Assembly (NCBI RefSeq): GCF_028453695.1
Contig: NC_135777.1
Location: 2,170,001-2,234,000 of the forward strand
DNA from: Augochlora pura
Lineage: Eukaryota > Arthropoda > Insecta > Hymenoptera > Halictidae
Direction of reading: 5' to 3'
DNA length: 64,000 bases
The notes beneath the pieces are model-generated. The model did no database searches. It was given only the letters and a program-made list of their open reading frames with translations, and was not told the origin of the DNA. The translations under genes were made by a program, and so were the position numbers. This document shows positions 12,331 through 23,182 of this stretch, piece after piece. The first letter of the stretch is position 1; each line of letters opens with the position of its first letter.

Positions 12331-15013
12331 GCAACAACAACGAACGAGACGATTGGTTAGACGGCGGAAGTGCATAGGAACCGAGGCGCCAGCGGCACTG
12401 AAATTACTGGCGCCGGTTCGGTCATATTCTTTTTCTCTGTCTGACGCACGGAATGTTGTGTCGCTATTGATCGATTTTAATGCATTCGCGTAGGTTTTGT
12501 TTCATACGTGTTCTATTTAGTGATTACTGCTTGGAAAAATATTTTTCTTAATAGAATGATAGGTTGATATTGATTCAGAAATAATTAACTCTTTCAGTAA
12601 CAAATAATGATATATTAACGTCGTTGATTACCTCTGCAAAGATATTGTTTTCTCGAATATTTTTACTAAATAACAATTTTCTATCTTATTTCTTCCGGCT
12701 TATTCAATTTGGTAATTATTAGGTTCTAGAGAATAATTACTATTTATTTAGGAAATTTTATGAAACTATATTAAACGAGTTTTGCACATGGATAATACGT
12801 GACTCATTTAATCGGCATTAAAGAGGTTATATAAGGTGAAATAATATTGATATACTTATTATATGCATTATATTTATATGCATCGCATTTAATAATGAAT
12901 ACCATTTGATTTACCCCATCTAAAACCATAAGAAACGTGTGTCATCCCTTTTTGTTTTTGTTAGCCGTATACTAAATATTTCGTTATGTCGATTTAAATA
13001 GGACACCCTGTATAAGACAACTTATTAATGACGTATAGAAAGTTGCACTTCGTATAATTATAGACAGCGGGATTGTTGCGTGTGTCTGAAAGAACGAGAT
13101 TGCTTCGCAAGCGAGACAATAATGGGCGAAGAACGTCTCGTATGATTCCCGGAGCATCGATTTGCGATTGTTTGATGGCGAACGGAAGGAGTGATTAATT
13201 ATCCTTTGGTTTTCTTTTGTTATGCATCGGTTAGACAGCGGAACAGATTCCGTAACTCCTATTTAATGGTAGCCCATTCAGCACGGGTTAACCCGTTCTA
13301 TCTGAGATTTAAGAACCGTTCCCTTGCGGTTAGCACGGACTTGAAGTAACTTTCCTCGGTTAACCCGTTGCCGCTACGGTTTCTTTCACAGCTACGTTGA
13401 TTAGCGCTTGTTCGACGCTAATAAATTCCTAAAGCGAGCCAGACAATTTATACTCATTGTATGAGAACCCTTGCTTTCATCTTGAAATATCGATAATGAG
13501 AGGGTAGCACTTTATTTCCGTCGAACACTAGAACGATTCAGGGACACTCCCCTCCAAAAGTATTAGGACACTTGCGTTGGAAGTAAGTATAATATAACGG
13601 AGACTGTAGTATAGTAATGTAGTAATTGTAATTGCAGTAATTAATAATATAATATAAATATAATATAGTATAATATAATATATTAATAACATGATATCAT
13701 GCCATGTTATATTATGTCATATAACATGATATGGTATGATGCATCGATCATCGTTCGTTTCACTCATCAACATTCCCAACATATAAAAATCGAAAGTATT
13801 TGTCGGGAACTTGACATTCAGGTATCAATTTTTCCATATGGACCCTGCGTCCGCTGTTCCTATATTTATCACCGATAGACCATACAATCGTGAAGCACCG
13901 AGATTACGCAACAGCGTAACCACAGCTCTACTCGATCGGTTCCCTGACGACGAAAATTAAAGAGTGTGGGAAAGTACTATCTTCGAGAGCGTTTTAGTAG
14001 GAAGACGTTAATAACCGGAAGCGTTTTCCTCGAGAGTCGAACGCAACCAGCCGCGAATGCTAATCGAGGAGTTCCTCCGGCGTGGTCCGGGGTTGTTTTT
14101 CTTTATTGGTTAATAAGGTGATCGCCGATACAGAAGCACGCCCGACGACCGTACGACCACCGTCCGGCGGCCGTGCGGCGACCGTGCGACGACCGTGTCA
14201 TAGCCGAAGGCCTTTCCTGTTCCCGGTCGATCGGTGTTATTATTCGCTAGGACGACATTACCGCGAGATAAATACCGTATGGGGCACCATGGGAGCTACC
14301 GGAGAAGACCGGCGTCCGGTGCGGCGGCGAGCCCCACCGTCGCGTCGCCGCGATTCTATCCTTGACCCTACCCGCGAGATGCAAATGACTTCGCGCGTCT
14401 TTCAGCAGGCAAAACCCGTACCGGCCGATTGAAAAATCGCCGGTTGGTATGCGATAAGAGGCTCGGAATAGACGCCGGGGAAAAATTCAGCCGGAACGAG
14501 TCGATCGTGTCAAGGTGGCCGGACACACCGGCGCGGCGTCGCGTCGCCGGCTTTCACGCGGCGGAACGGCTTCGTTTTATTTGCTCGCGCGGAGAAAACG
14601 GCGTCGCGCGAGAGCTCGGCTCGCGGATTCGGCGATTAGTCCCGGTTTTACGGGCGCTCGTAAAAATCGGGACGAGGCGGCCGCGATTAAGCAAATTAAC
14701 ACGCTTTTTTCACGGCCGGCCCCCGGTGAAAATCGATCTATGCGTCTCGGTGATCGCGCGGCACGAAACGATCGCGGCGCGAGAGTGGCCACTTTCATGA
14801 CGGTTCGTTAACGTTAAACGTACCATCGTCGAACGACCGGTTTAATCATTTTTATTCGACGATTATTTTGAATTGTCAAGACACCAATGCCGGAAGTCGT
14901 TAAAATAGATTTATTGGTGTCGATTAGTCAGTCTGTTGTTGTCATTGTAAGTATGTAGTTGTGGTTCGAAAACCGCTCCTCGAAAATATTCTAACGAAAT
15001 TTTCCTGATTCAA
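12331..15013. other. Spacer or 5' intron of the glycosyltransferase gene
   Basis: Nothing coding was recognised. GGACACCCTGTATA at 13002-13015 looks like a solitary end of an insect DNA element. A GC-rich block at 14080-14830 carries only overlapping frame shadows. Confidence 0.5.
13620..13740. repeat. AT-rich tract with inverted repeat
   Basis: TATAATATAATA runs are followed by CATGATATCATGCCATGTTA, imperfectly mirrored by ATATAACATGATATGGTATG. It would fold into an imperfect hairpin. Confidence 0.6.
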
Positions 15014-16190
15014 GATGGACTTCCATTGGTTACTGCTGACCCTTGGTCCACCTGTGGTCACTAACGGCCATCGTAGTAGTCAGTTGTGGTCATTCAAGTG
15101 GTAATCAGTGGTCATTAATTCGATGAGGTAGTTAAGTGAGTACTTAATATTATATGCAAGTCAAAATTAATTTTTCTACGTATTAAATTGCAGGAGACAA
15201 TGAATTTATTAACGCAAAAATTTCTCGAATTATTCCTGCTGAAAAAAATTATTTCACATCTCTGATTTAATCAATTATTGTCACTAACATGTTAAATTTA
15301 AAAATGGAATAGAGAATGCTTGGCCATACTTCTAATTATCGGAAATTTTATAAATTTTTAGACATCGGAAATAAGAAATTTATTAGTGAAAGAAATTCGG
15401 TTGAATATTACACAATATGAAAAACAGTGTTGACGGTTACTTTCAGGTCAACGTTTCGCGGTATGTTATTGTTCAGTTAGTCTGCGCGTCCTTGTCATTG
15501 ATAGCAGTCGTATTTCGTAATGTGCTCGTCGCGTGTGTTCTTGTGAAGTGCTTTGACCCAGGGTGGACCCCCATGGATTACTGCTGACCCTTGGTCCATC
15601 CTGTGGTCACTAGCGGCCATCGTAGTAATCACTTGTGGTAATTCAAGTGGTAATCAGTCATTAATACGATAAGATAAATACGTGAGTGCTTAATAATATA
15701 ACCGCCAAGAAGAATTTTTCTAAATATTAAATGTCAAGAAACAATCAATTTATTAATACAGCAATTTTTCGAGTTATTCCTGCTCGAAAAACTATTCCAT
15801 ATCTCTGATTCTATCAATTATTATCACTAACAAATTAAATGGCAAAATAGCCAAGGGGCTTCTTGACAATATGTCCAACGAACGCAACTGTTATAAATAT
15901 TAAGAAACTAGAAATAAGAAATTTATTAGTGAAAGAAATTCGGTTCAATATTTCGCAATATGAAAAACAGTGTTGACGGTTACTTTCAGGTCAACGTATC
16001 GCGGTATGTTATTGTTCAGTTAGTCTGCGCGTCCTTGTCATTGAAAGCAGTCGTATTTTGTAATGTGCTCGTCGCGTGTGTTCTTGTGAAGTACTTTGGC
16101 CCAGGGTGGACCCCCATGGATTACTGCTGACCCTTGGTCCATCCTGTGGTCACTAGTGACCATCGTAGTGATCAGTAATAGTCATTGCAA
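15014..16190 (+). repeat. Tandem repeat of ~545-bp units
   Basis: The sequence ACTGCTGACCCTTGGTCCA recurs at about 15031, 15579 and 16122. The block AAAAACAGTGTTGACGGTTA recurs at 15421 and 15963. The two full units are nearly identical in their last 200 bases and more diverged in the middle; a third unit begins and runs into the 22-bp minisatellite. No ORF was found. Confidence 0.9.
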
Positions 16191-16540
16191 TGGACATCAG
16201 TGCTCATTCAATTGGTTACCGGTGGACACTCGAACGGTTATCAGTGCTAATTCAAGTGATTATCAGTGGTCATTTAAGTGATTATAAGTGGACACTCAAG
16301 TGGTTATCAGTGGTCATTCAAGTGATTATCAGTGGTCATTTAAGTGATTATAAGTGGACACTCAAGTGGTTATCAGTGGTCATTTAAGTGGTTATCAGTG
16401 GTCATTTAAGTGATTATAAGTGGACACTCAAGTGGTTATCAGTGGTCATTTAAGTGGTTATCAGTGGTCATTCAAGTGGTTATCAGTGGTCATTCAAGTG
16501 GTTATCAGTGGACATTTAACTGGTTATTAGTGGTCGTCCT
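16190..16540 (+). repeat. 22-bp minisatellite (GTGGTTATCAGTGGTCATTC)
   Basis: Around 15 copies of a 22-bp unit occur, with ATTATAAGTGGACACTCAA variants interspersed in a higher-order pattern. The unit resembles sequence at the start of the neighbouring 545-bp repeat (GTGGTCATTCAAGTGGTAATCAGTGGTC), so it probably expanded from it. Confidence 0.9.
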
Positions 16541-17943
16541 AGTGGTCACGTCTGCCGTTCTTTGCAACTACGTGGATGTAAGTGGTGGACGGCGCAGAGA
16601 TCGAGAGGATCTCTGCGGGCTTCTTCGTCGGGATGTCTTCCTGCTCCGGGATTATAAAACAGCTGTTCTTCTGTCATCAAGTAGTGAGTGAATATTTAAA
16701 GAAATTATTTTTCTTAGTATGTAGAAATTGTAGTATTTTTTAACGAGTACAGTGACCAAAGGGTTGCCCGGCAATCCTTTGAGTGGTAATCTGTTTCTTA
16801 GTTAGGTAGGGTCTTTCTGCAGGCCGCGATTTTCTTTCAATGTTTTCAATTATTGTTAATTTTATTTCGAACCTGTCAAAAGATCGGTCTCTTGGATTTC
16901 ACGCGTTTATTTAACATGAAACGAATGTTGCAACAATTATATTGGTACATTTGCTGTACCAATATATCGAACAAGTTTCTTCCGATTAATCGTATTAGAG
17001 ATCGCGTGCAGAAAGACGGTCCCCTTCATATAAAATATAATTCTTAAAATTCAAAGTAGAGTCTCACTTTTTCTTGCTTTCATATTTTTATTAAACATAT
17101 TCGTACGCATCTTGGAATTATTATTATCAATTCATGAAACATATTTGAAGATACTTAGAAATTATTGTTATCGAATCATTTAACGTATTTGAACATTGAA
17201 ATTATTCCTATGAAATTATTATTAAACGTCATACTAGTTGTTTAACGAATTTAAAGTATCCCTACCCGGAAACTAATGACACTTTTTAGATAGGATTTTC
17301 AGAGATTCGAGGTTCTATGCTCGTTGCTCCAATCCTTTCGAGTGCCCAAGGTTACTCGGAAGGGTGCGAGCAACGGCGCATGGAACGGTATTTAAAAAAT
17401 TGCGATTGACAATGGTTAGCGTATCGTGCACGACGTAATTTCCACTTGTGCGTATGTGTGATTAGGTAGTGGATTTTGCGTCGGTTTTTTAAAATTGTAA
17501 TTACGTTGAAAAAAACATATTCCATTCGCGATCCATGTCATGCAACGTGGATCCGTATGGAATATGTATAGAATGTTCATTCGCTATTCTTATTTCGAGA
17601 ATTGTATACTCTACTTAAGAGATGCTTATTGTAAAACGACTGTCATTAATAGTCGATTAGAGTCACGAGAAAATAAATTTTAATTATTATAAAATCGCAA
17701 TGATCGCTACCATTGTCAGTCGATTTCAGTAACTAACATGTACCTTAATTGTGAATGAATGTGATCATGTTGGGGTGTCAGAGACGTCCCGGGACGTTCT
17801 CCGCAGGTTAGCACCTCAGCGTATGTGTACCAATCGTGAAGCGAATGTGTTGGTGTGATTGCTTTGCTATTTTTTAAATATAGGATTAGGTAGGCTAGGT
17901 AACTTGCCTTAGCGTGTGTGTGTGAACTGTTAGGTAGGGCCGG

Positions 17944-17995
17944 GACTGACCGTCGTTCTCTTTCGGGTAGGCCGCGATTCGCCCGACGGTCAGTC
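17944..17995 (+). repeat. 12-bp perfect inverted repeat (hairpin)
   Basis: GACTGACCGTCG at 17944-17955 is perfectly complementary to CGACGGTCAGTC at 17984-17995, with a 28-nt loop. Confidence 0.8.
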
Positions 17996-18302
17996 ATCGG
18001 TAGGGCTCAAAGGGTTCGATTCGAGCTTTATTCGAACGGTGCATGACGTTCGATGTTATAGCTCGAAATCGATCCTTTGAAAATTCTCTTAGGTTCCGCG
18101 GTCGCGAACGCGTACGCGCGGGAATTAGGGCTTTCGAAACGAAACGATACCGGCTCCATTGCACCAGCAGGATTATCGGCTTTTTCCGAAACATTGTTAC
18201 TTTGTTTCGGAAATCGTTGGTTTTCTACTAGCTGCGGAGCACGTGTAGGGTTCTAGGTTCATCAGGCGAATCGCCGAAGAAAGAAGAGGCTAAATGCCGA
18301 AG

Positions 18303-18334
18303 AGGCCTCTCCAACAAACTGTTGAGAGAGGCCA
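18303..18334 (+). repeat. Compact hairpin GGCCTCTC...GAGAGGCC
   Basis: The eight outer pairs (18304-18311 with 18326-18333) continue after a one-base bulge into CAAC/GTTG. It lies just before a GTAGTT microsatellite. Confidence 0.75.
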
Positions 18335-18375
18335 CCCTATTGTCGTTACCACTTTGTCACTGTACTCGTTTGTTA

Positions 18376-18423
18376 AAATTGTAGTTGTAGTTGTAGTTGT
18401 AGTTGTAGTAGTAGTAGTAGTAT
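18376..18423 (+). repeat. (GTAGTT)n-(GTA)n microsatellite
   Basis: Repeats of TTGTAG change into GTA triplets. The polyvaline and polythreonine ORFs here are artefacts. Confidence 0.93.
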
Positions 18424-19300
18424 ATGGGCAGGCCTCGCCGCCCCAACGATCAGCGCAGATGGGCACGTCCGCGATTTGCAAGTAGCGTCGCGAAATGACC
18501 ACGCGTTGCTTTAATCAATTTCGAACAGAGATCAAAATCGGTGTTCCAAATAAAATAGTCACGATTTCCATTACTATTGAAATAAATTCTCTAAAGCGTA
18601 GCGTTGCGAATGAAATAATCGCGATTTCATCTTGTTTCTTATGCATAGTAACTTTAAATATAGCGTTGCGAATAAATAGAATCTCGCGTTGCTTTGATCA
18701 ATTTTTAACATTTCTCAAAGTCTATTTGCTTTCGAAAACTTGTCTTTTGGATCTCTGTTCGTTGAATTAGCGTTGCGTTGATACAATCGCGTTGCAGTAG
18801 TTTGCTTTTCGACTTTTCAGGCGCCCATGCTGTCGCTGCAACGATCGGCTCGGATGGGCGCATCCGCGACTTGCAATAGCGTTGCCAATTAATCACGCGT
18901 TGCTTTAGTCAATTGATCGAACAGAAATTGAACTTAGCGTTTCGAACTAATCGCGTCTGGAATTGCCAATTTCCTTAAATTTTTCAAAGTCGATAAAGCA
19001 GCTGCTTTTAACAATTAAAGTAATTTTTTGCATTTCTGTTCGTTGCATTAGCGTTGCGTTCAAATAGTCGAGTTGCAGTAGCTTCCCTTTCGATTTTTCA
19101 GACGCCCACGCCGACGCCGCAACAATGGACAGGCCTCGCCGTCCCAACGAACAGTTCGGATGGGCACATCGCGCGATTTTTGCATTAAATTATTTGACTT
19201 TGAATCAATTTCAATTGTTAGCGTTGCGAAACGATCGCGTTGCAGTAGCTGCATTCGTTTTTCAGGGCCCATGTCTGAGCTGCAACGCTCCCCAGTGTGG
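18421..19300 (+). repeat. Array of ~300-410-bp modules containing TGCAATAGCGTTGC and GGATGGGC boxes
   Basis: Three to four diverged units share the order GTTGCGTT, GCGTTGCAGTAG, TTTCGA(C/T)TTTTCAG, GCGCCCA(T/C)GC, CAACGATCGGCTCGGATGGG and CATCCGCGACTTGCAATAGC. The anchor (C/T)GGATGGGC recurs at about 18855 and 19158, with a CAGATGGGC variant near 18455. No ORF spans a unit. Confidence 0.8.
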
Positions 19301-19339
19301 CATTCGCTATGTTTTCTTAAGTCGTGGGTTAATTACCAA

Positions 19340-19410
19340 GTTGATTATCATCCGCCGTTGGATTATCATCCACCGTGAGATCATCATTCACCGTGGGATT
19401 CGTCCAAGCG
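19340..19410 (+). repeat. Short array of GGATTATCATCCACCGTG units
   Basis: About four ~20-bp copies occur; the same motif appears again at 19950-19993. It seems to be part of a duplicated ~600-bp block. Confidence 0.75.
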
Positions 19411-19516
19411 TTTTATTATTTAATTGCATGCGTGCATTAGTTATTTATGATGAATCTCTTCGTTGTAAGAAAAGTATTCGAACTTGGTATTCCTCCGATC
19501 GGAGTTTCTTCAGGGG

Positions 19517-19579
19517 CTCGCTCATGGGAGGGGCCCGTGAGCGAGTACGGGGGGTAGCGTCCCCGAAGTACCCGAAGCG
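19517..19579 (+). repeat. Structured GC box, copy 1
   Basis: A 12-bp hairpin (19517-19528 with 19534-19545, one G-U) is followed by GGGGTAGCGTCCCCGAAGTA and CCCGAAGCGC. Copy 2 lies at 20222-20281. Confidence 0.7.
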
Positions 19580-19620
19580 CCTATAGGTCGTTAGGGTTCT
19601 TAATTTAAGTTTGTTAGATT

Positions 19621-19712
19621 TCGTTTGGTTCTTCATCGTTGGTTCTTCATCGTTGGTTCTTCACCGTTGGTTCTTCACCGTTGGTTCTTCATCGTTGGTT
19701 CTTCATCGTTGG
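19621..19712 (+). repeat. 14-bp minisatellite (GGTTCTTCATCGTT)
   Basis: Six copies alternate CATCG and CACCG. A repetitive ORF with a 14-residue period is a translation of it. Confidence 0.93.
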
Positions 19713-19763
19713 TTCGTTTTCCGATGTGATTCGGTTGATCAGCGTTGGATTTTCTCTTCAAAT

Positions 19764-19928
19764 TGCACTCGTGTGCGGGTTAGGTTGGCACTCGTGTGCG
19801 GGTTAGGTTGGCACTCGTGTGCGGGTTAGCTTGGCACTCGTGTGCCGGTGTTAGGTTGGCACTCGTGTGCCGGTGTTAGCTTGGCACTCGTGTGCGGGTT
19901 AGCTTGGCACTCGTGTGCCGGTGTTAGA
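19764..19928 (+). repeat. 23-25-bp minisatellite (GGCACTCGTGTGCGGGTTAG)
   Basis: Seven copies occur, with GCGGGTTAG and GCCGGTGTTAG variants. The GGTTAGG core only superficially resembles the insect telomere repeat. Confidence 0.93.
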
Positions 19929-20004
19929 TTCCTCGTTTCACCTTTTCACACAGGATCGTCATCCGCCGTGGGATCATCATTCGCCGAGGGATGCGTGTAA
20001 CTTA

Positions 20005-20173
20005 TTAACTCCTTGCACTATCGCGTCTTTCATGCTACGACGATTGGCATTTATTCGTATTTCTTTTTCATTTTATTTTTACTTTGATGTTAGAAGATAT
20101 TAATAATAGTCGTATTTAGTAGAGTAAAATCTTCACCGCGATTCTGACTCGTTATCATAGTGCGAGGAGTTAA
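20005..20173. mobile_element. TTAA-flanked MITE (CTCCTTGCACTAT)
   Basis: The ends TTAACTCCTTGCACTATCGC and (reverse) TTAACTCCTCGCACTATGA match closely. The 169-bp element interrupts the repeat domain between two copies of a GGATCATCATCCGCCGTG array and the structured box. Confidence 0.8.
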
Positions 20174-20221
20174 CAATTGCGTTATATTTAAGTAGTATTA
20201 AGATCGCTCAGGGGCCTCCGA

Positions 20222-20281
20222 CCCACGGGGCTTGTCCCGTGGGGGGCACGGGGTGTAGCGTCCCCGAGTTACCCGAATCGC
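20222..20281 (+). repeat. Structured GC box, copy 2
   Basis: CCCACGGG and CCCGTGGG form an 8-bp perfect hairpin with a 6-nt loop. GTGTAGCGTCCCCGAGTTAC and CCGAATCGC follow, as in copy 1. The hairpin sequence differs between copies but the architecture is kept. Confidence 0.7.
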
Positions 20282-20910
20282 TAAAAGTATGTCGAGTATT
20301 ATTGCCCGAGCTTCGCTTCTTCGCAACTCGTTGTTAACTTTCGTACCATTTATTATGGTAGTCCCGTTTGCGCAATCTCTCGGAGTCCCGTAGATCTCTT
20401 GTTCGGCGGGGTATCATGCGGCGTGGGTGTCCAAAGGTGGCGTCCTCCTGCAACGGGGTTCACTTCTCCTTCGTCTTTTGACATGTAAGTCGTCCTTAAA
20501 CCCCGTACTTAGTGCGGGGGGCGGGCGCAGGGGGGAAGGGTTCAACGGGGCGTAAGTGGGGGTGTTATCTTTCGATCCTCATTCCAATTGATAAAACGTC
20601 GAATATCGGGGTCTGCGAGGCTCCGAGACTTGCGCAAGCATTGCTCGCGTCGCGTCACCCTCGAGTCGGGGCCTTCTGCTCCCGCTCGTTTTTGAGTCTC
20701 GCTTTTGAAAGAGTCAGAACCTTCTGCTCTGATTCACTTTTGTCCCAGTGGATGGGTGGCTTCTCCATTCATCCACTTTTGCTCCGCAATAATACTCGAC
20801 AGATTGTTTCACCGGTGAAAGGAAGGGAGCCATAACGAATACCGGCTTCGTTCTGACTCCCTTTCGGGTCTCCAGTCACAGCAACCTCCACGTGGTGAGA
20901 CTCGGGCAAT

Positions 20911-20980
20911 CGATGTAATTGCCGATTTCTAATCAGCTGTAAATTCGTTTGCATCCGATTCGAAATCGGCAATTACATCG
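20911..20980 (+). repeat. 19-bp perfect inverted repeat with 32-nt loop
   Basis: CGATGTAATTGCCGATTTC at 20911-20929 is exactly complementary to 20962-20980. A transcript would form a precursor-microRNA-sized hairpin, but no expression evidence is available here and a MITE remnant is equally possible. Confidence 0.85.
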
Positions 20981-20984
20981 AGCT

Positions 20985-22610
20985 AATGGCTGTGAAGTAG
21001 AAATAGTTATTAAGGCGTTCCTTTTTTTAACACTAAACCTACCGACAATTCATGTATAACTACTCCTACCATGAGCGGTGAAATGACTGCTTCAAAAAAA
21101 AAAACATATGCATCTTAATATAGAAAGAGATTTTAGCCAATTGGATAGTAAACAAAATATTTTTCTAGTGCTACGATAAAAACCCGCTCCCAGCTTTTCT
21201 ATTTAGAAAGTTTTATTTACCTTCCATCACATTTTTTACAAATTACAGCATTTCGTACTGCAGATTTTCCACATACGTATTTTTTACATTTTATACAAAT
21301 TTTGACAGTAAAAATCAGTTAGTATATATTAAAGTAGAGACTTTACCCTTTAAAACCTGCTAAGCCCCATTGTTTTACCATTTTTGGAAAAAAAGTAAAA
21401 CAAGTAGTTGGAGATGGAATAGTTTGAAGATGGAAGGGCAAAGCGCGCGATTCAAACATATTTTATTACATTATTTCCAAAAAAAAGCAAGCATCGCAAG
21501 CACGATTTTTATGTTATATACAGTATATTAAAACGAAGCCTTGATAGAATGGCAGTGTCAAAATTGATTTGTCCAATTGGATAAACTTATATTTTCAAGC
21601 AAAAGAATTGAATTTTCCTTCTTATTTTAGATCCGTAATTACTTCAATTGCCAACCCAATATAATTATGTTATACCATACGATCAATTTCAAACAAAGTA
21701 TAATTACTTTTCAATCAAGAATCGAAGTATGTACCGCCAGGTAAAATTGTGATCGAACGTCATTGCGATTCTTCGCCGTCGGTCTTACGCGCATCGCGCA
21801 TTCCGTCAATGCGCGAGACTCCGCAATCTGCAAATGATCTCCGGCGATGATTATCATTCATGGGTATGCATCGTCGAACGCGACGTCGCGACGGGCTGGC
21901 CAACGTATCGTCGTGATCGCTGGTGAAAGACATCGAACGGGAAAAGAAAAGTAGCATTCCGATACGTTTGGAACTCGCAACAGAAACGAGAACAGCTCTC
22001 ACAACTTTCGACTAGTAAAAGCTATTGTACGGCTTTCATAGGTACTAACAAATTATAGGTAATCGTTAATATCCTGCAATTGTAACAGCGGCGCGGCGGT
22101 AATTATGTCTGGAACCACGCGGTCCCTGTTTCCCAGTGCGAGAGATTTCGTTCGATGTCGAACGCCGATCGATCGACTACGCGGTTACCTACCGAACAAC
22201 CGTAAACTACCAAACAACTATTCGTTTTATTATTATTATCATTACATATTAATTCGCATTATACAAATGTAATCTAAGCGATAAAAAATAAACTAAATTA
22301 ATATAATTACTAGAATTAAATTAAATCAAAAGATACGATAAAAGCATTGTATCTAAAATGTTAATTTGTTCGTGCCGCTATGTACCACCAATGGAACATT
22401 AACAATCTTACTCTAGAAACGCTGTCTTCCCCAGAAATTAATTTACAAGTTCCATCCACTCGATTAGCATTAACATATACATATTTGTCCGGATGACGAA
22501 AATTCGTCGTTTGAATATTACAGACAGTAATTGATTGTTCTTTAAATTAGATTAACCAGCGTAGATTTTGTCAGAAAATCGCATATTAGAATAGCTTTTT
22601 TATTTTATAT
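20985..22610. other. AT-rich spacer
   Basis: It contains TTAACACTAAACCTACC at 21027, a solitary MITE-like end, and the 21300-21395 dispersed repeat. No gene was seen. Confidence 0.5.
21300..21395. repeat. Dispersed ~90-bp repeat, copy 1
   Basis: The stretch from AAAAATCAGTTAGTATATAT through CTTTACCCTTTAAAACCTGC to CCATTTTTGG occurs in inverse orientation at 40937-41023, about 90% identical by eye. Confidence 0.85.
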
Positions 22611-22617
22611 TAATTTT

Positions 22618-23182
22618 CTAGTATTTAGTGGGTCCACCTTTATGTCTTGTTATATCATTTAATCGATTTGGCATACTTTCTACCAAGTTTAATGTGATAT
22701 TTGGTTCAATACTATTCCAAACATCCAAAATTTTGTTTTTTAGCATTTGTTTATTGCAAATTCGTGTTATTGCTCGTGTAGTCTTTTATCTATTTCCGCC
22801 CATAAATTTTCTATCACTCACGAATAATCTGAGCAATAGTTCCAGACCAAGCTTAATCGCACTCGAGTACAGATTTTCTTCGAGTATATTTTTATACTTT
22901 ATCTTATCCAAAATTCTATCGATAAAGACAAGTTCCCCCACTCCGGATGCCGCCATACAGCTCCACACCATCGCGGAGCCTCTGCCTTGCTTTACAGTTG
23001 GTCGCACAATTCTTAATTCTAGTTCTGTATTAAGCTTTCCCCAAACTTTTCCTCTTCCGTCACATCTAAAAATATTAAATAGTATAATAAAAAGTTTATT
23101 GCAAGATTTTACACGCATCCCTCGTATTTCAATTGATTTCTCTTATAAGCAACGAGGGTACGAATACTTATGGGACTGATTG
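22618..23182 (-). mobile_element. Tc1-type transposon remnant, copy 1 (same family as 54131-54808)
   Basis: One terminal repeat, TACTTATGGGACTGATTG, ends at 23182 next to TA. Reading on the minus strand, about 115 bases of terminal sequence lead into the same transposase C-terminal region (NIFRCDGRGKVWGKLN, MVWSCMAASGVGELVFIDRI). The frame is interrupted in the catalytic region. It resumes to a more complete C-terminus ending RHKGGPTKY with stop at 22620-22618. The other terminal repeat is not recognisable. The 5' deletion point matches the other copy. Confidence 0.82.

Noticed and set aside
18001..18030. GGTTCGATTCGAGC considered as a tRNA B box
   Set aside because: It deviates from the B-box consensus, and no A box or acceptor stem is present at the right distance.
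19764..19928. GGTTAGG-containing array considered as telomeric repeat or CRISPR-like array
   Set aside because: The unit is a 23-25-bp minisatellite without spacers, and the insect telomere pentamer TTAGG is not tandemly repeated here.
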